NCBI GenBank assembly: GCA_033032175.1
Contig: CM065319.1
Location: forward strand, 14,543,018-14,607,017
From: Saturnia japonica
Lineage: Eukaryota > Arthropoda > Insecta > Lepidoptera > Saturniidae
Direction of reading: 5' to 3'
Length of the DNA stretch: 64,000 nt
Under the pieces are notes generated by a model that saw only the letters and a list, made by a program, of their open reading frames with translations, was not told where the DNA came from and searched no databases. The translations under genes were made by a program, and so were the position numbers. Positions 62,151 through 64,000 of this stretch are shown piece by piece (within the stretch, counting starts at the first letter, position 1; the number at the start of each line of letters is the position of its first letter).

Positions 62151-63574
62151 CACTGGTAATACACACTAGTCAAAGACTTTCGTCTTGACACACTTCGGTA
62201 TGACTATAAATTAAATGTTGTACTAAAAATACTATGCTTTTATTTTTTAATTATCATGCTAATTAAAAAAACCCTACATAAAGCCTAAGCTAAAATTTAA
62301 ATTAGCTAATGACGTATTTGAACGACGTTTGTTGAACTTCTTCGATCAATTTGAACTAGAATAAATTTATTATATATGATGGCATTAACCCACGCCAAGC
62401 AGACAATATTAACTATTCAATACATCTATCTCGATATATTTGTTTTGGTAAGTATCACCTCTTCAAATTAGTTTAGTGAGAGAAACACTTATAAGTGAGA
62501 AAATAGAGTATAAGTAACTCGGAGGTTTATTTTCATTTGCTAAGTAAGATATTATTGCATTTGATATTATTCAGCCGGTTATATGTTCTTTAGCAACAAC
62601 CTCATTATTTGTTTTTATTTAATGATTGGTAGCAACTAATCTCATCATATAATTGCAATTTGTCAGCATATAAAAAATAATTTTACAAGAAAAGGAAAAT
62701 AAAAAGGAAAGGAAGAAAGTATTAGATAAAACTGTAGTTCTGTCTGTTTTTTTTTTTAATTTTGTGACGGACTTAGGTTTATTAAAAAAAAAAAAAACAA
62801 ACTAATCACGAATATGACATGAAAAAAATGTTGTATATCTCACTGTATGTCTTGATTTCATTCAAAACGGCTTGACCGATTTCTATGACAATTCGTACAC
62901 GGCAAGTTTATGTCGTTCTATAATTAATCTTAGAATAATTCTAAAGTGATTGATATGAATGAAAATTTATACAATACAATTTGTACTTAAACAATTGTCA
63001 AAAGCCATTACAATAATTGTCAATAATACATACAACGATACTAACAAGAAAACAGTTTAAAAGGTAAAATAATTCAACACTCAAATAAAAAGTGCTTAAA
63101 GAAATATCACACTTTATAATAAATTATTTCGTGTACGTTGATTATGTAACTAATATGTACAATTCTACATGAATATTTCAAAAAGGAGAAACCAAAAAGT
63201 TTGTGTAATTATGTGTTCATGACTCATAAAACATTAAATCACCTAAAAGTTATCAATACAAAAAAATACAAAATGGCTTTAAAAATGTAATTTCATAATT
63301 GCACATGTATATTCCCATCGCACGTGAAACCCCACAAAACACGAATATGTCACAATTTAAAATAAATCCATACTAATTCTTAGTATTGATGTTTAAATAA
63401 GCAATTGAATGTTTATTCTATTTATTACTACAGTTACTCTAATTAGAGGAAAAAGACGATTTCATTTTGACATTTCAATATTATGTTTATAATACATCTA
63501 CCAGACTTTTCGTATATACCATATTACGCATAATATGTCTTTGACTTTTGTTCTTGTGAACAAACTAAATTATT

Positions 63575-63828
63575 AAAAAGGAAACAAAAAACTAGACTGC
63601 AACAAGAACACGACATTTTTTAAATCTATAATTGTCTTTTTATTTGATTCCCAGACGTAAACTTATATATTATACAGGCTATGTCACTCCCACAATTAAA
63701 ACGAATCTAACGACACCTAGTCCTAAAATCCATCTAACCGTTTAGACTACAGAGTGTGACAAAGAAATAGCCATACATAAATACATTTGTTCGTAAAACA
63801 TAACCCTCCTTTTTCGCATTCGGGTTAA
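63575..63828 (-). repeat. Repeat with inverted CCCGACTG termini, copy 3
   Basis: Colinear with 35448-35709: AAACTAGACTGC, CACTCCCACAATTAAAACGA, AGACTACAGAGTGTGACAAA and TTTTTCGCATTCGGGTT. Confidence 0.6.
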
Positions 63829-64000
63829 AATTGGTGTTCAGTCGCTAATATGTATTATCAAATCGTCTGAAATTCGGACTACCATTCTAACCGAAGTACA
63901 GAATGTAAAATCCATCCAGAAGCGATGATGATTACATAGTAAAAAAAAAGTGCGTGCGTACAAAGTACACAGGTCAGAAGTGAAACTTCATTGGCAAACT

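Larger units (their letters stand above)
60596..64000. other. Cyclase 5' intron, window end
   Basis: The exon A acceptor shows that the gene continues to the right, so this is intron. It holds three repeat copies and a LINE remnant. I found no NIT-type exon, and 62200-63570 is AT-rich with nothing recognised. Confidence 0.55.

Noticed and set aside
1..64000. CRISPR arrays, operons, bacterial-type promoters
   Set aside because: Spliced genes, TATA/initiator promoter and transposon content show a eukaryotic nuclear genome; no regularly spaced repeat array was seen.

Overview
The window is AT-rich animal DNA dominated by introns and dispersed repeats. It looks lepidopteran: short exons in a very repeat-rich intron background, several mariner elements, R1-type LINE debris, many tRNA-derived SINE-like copies, and short repeats of a kind I associate with moths and butterflies. 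The species cannot be named from sequence alone.

Most of the window (10207 to beyond the right edge) is one minus-strand gene. I reconstructed it by hand from twelve exons whose splice sites and reading phases all agree, giving 490 in-frame residues and a stop codon. In order it encodes the C-terminal part of an extracellular nitrate/nitrite-sensing (NIT)-like helical region, one transmembrane helix, a short signalling helix and a complete class III guanylate cyclase domain with every catalytic and guanine-selecting residue present, then a Ser/Thr/Pro-rich tail. It resembles the NIT-domain guanylate cyclases (NIT-GC) reported from other invertebrates, which are neither classical peptide-receptor cyclases nor haem-binding soluble ones. 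The N-terminal exons lie to the right of the window.

Left of that gene (about 1613-3293, minus strand) is a small secreted-peptide gene. It has a TATA box and initiator, a signal peptide, a pro-region with a dibasic RIKR cleavage site, and a short two-cysteine mature peptide that loosely resembles growth-blocking-peptide-type cytokines. Between the two genes (3.3-9.9 kb) there are only repeats, a pogo-like MITE and one GC-rich block of unknown role.

The introns are filled with mobile DNA: three mariner elements (one cut by an R1-like LINE, one carrying a nested LINE tail with a 9-bp target duplication, one with perfect ends but a deleted catalytic segment), four copies of a Helitron-like non-autonomous element, two TIR MITEs, a DDE-type transposase remnant, about nine decayed reverse-transcriptase fragments, and several SINE-like families. 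None of the mobile elements seen has an intact coding frame. No true tRNA or rRNA genes and no CRISPR arrays were found.
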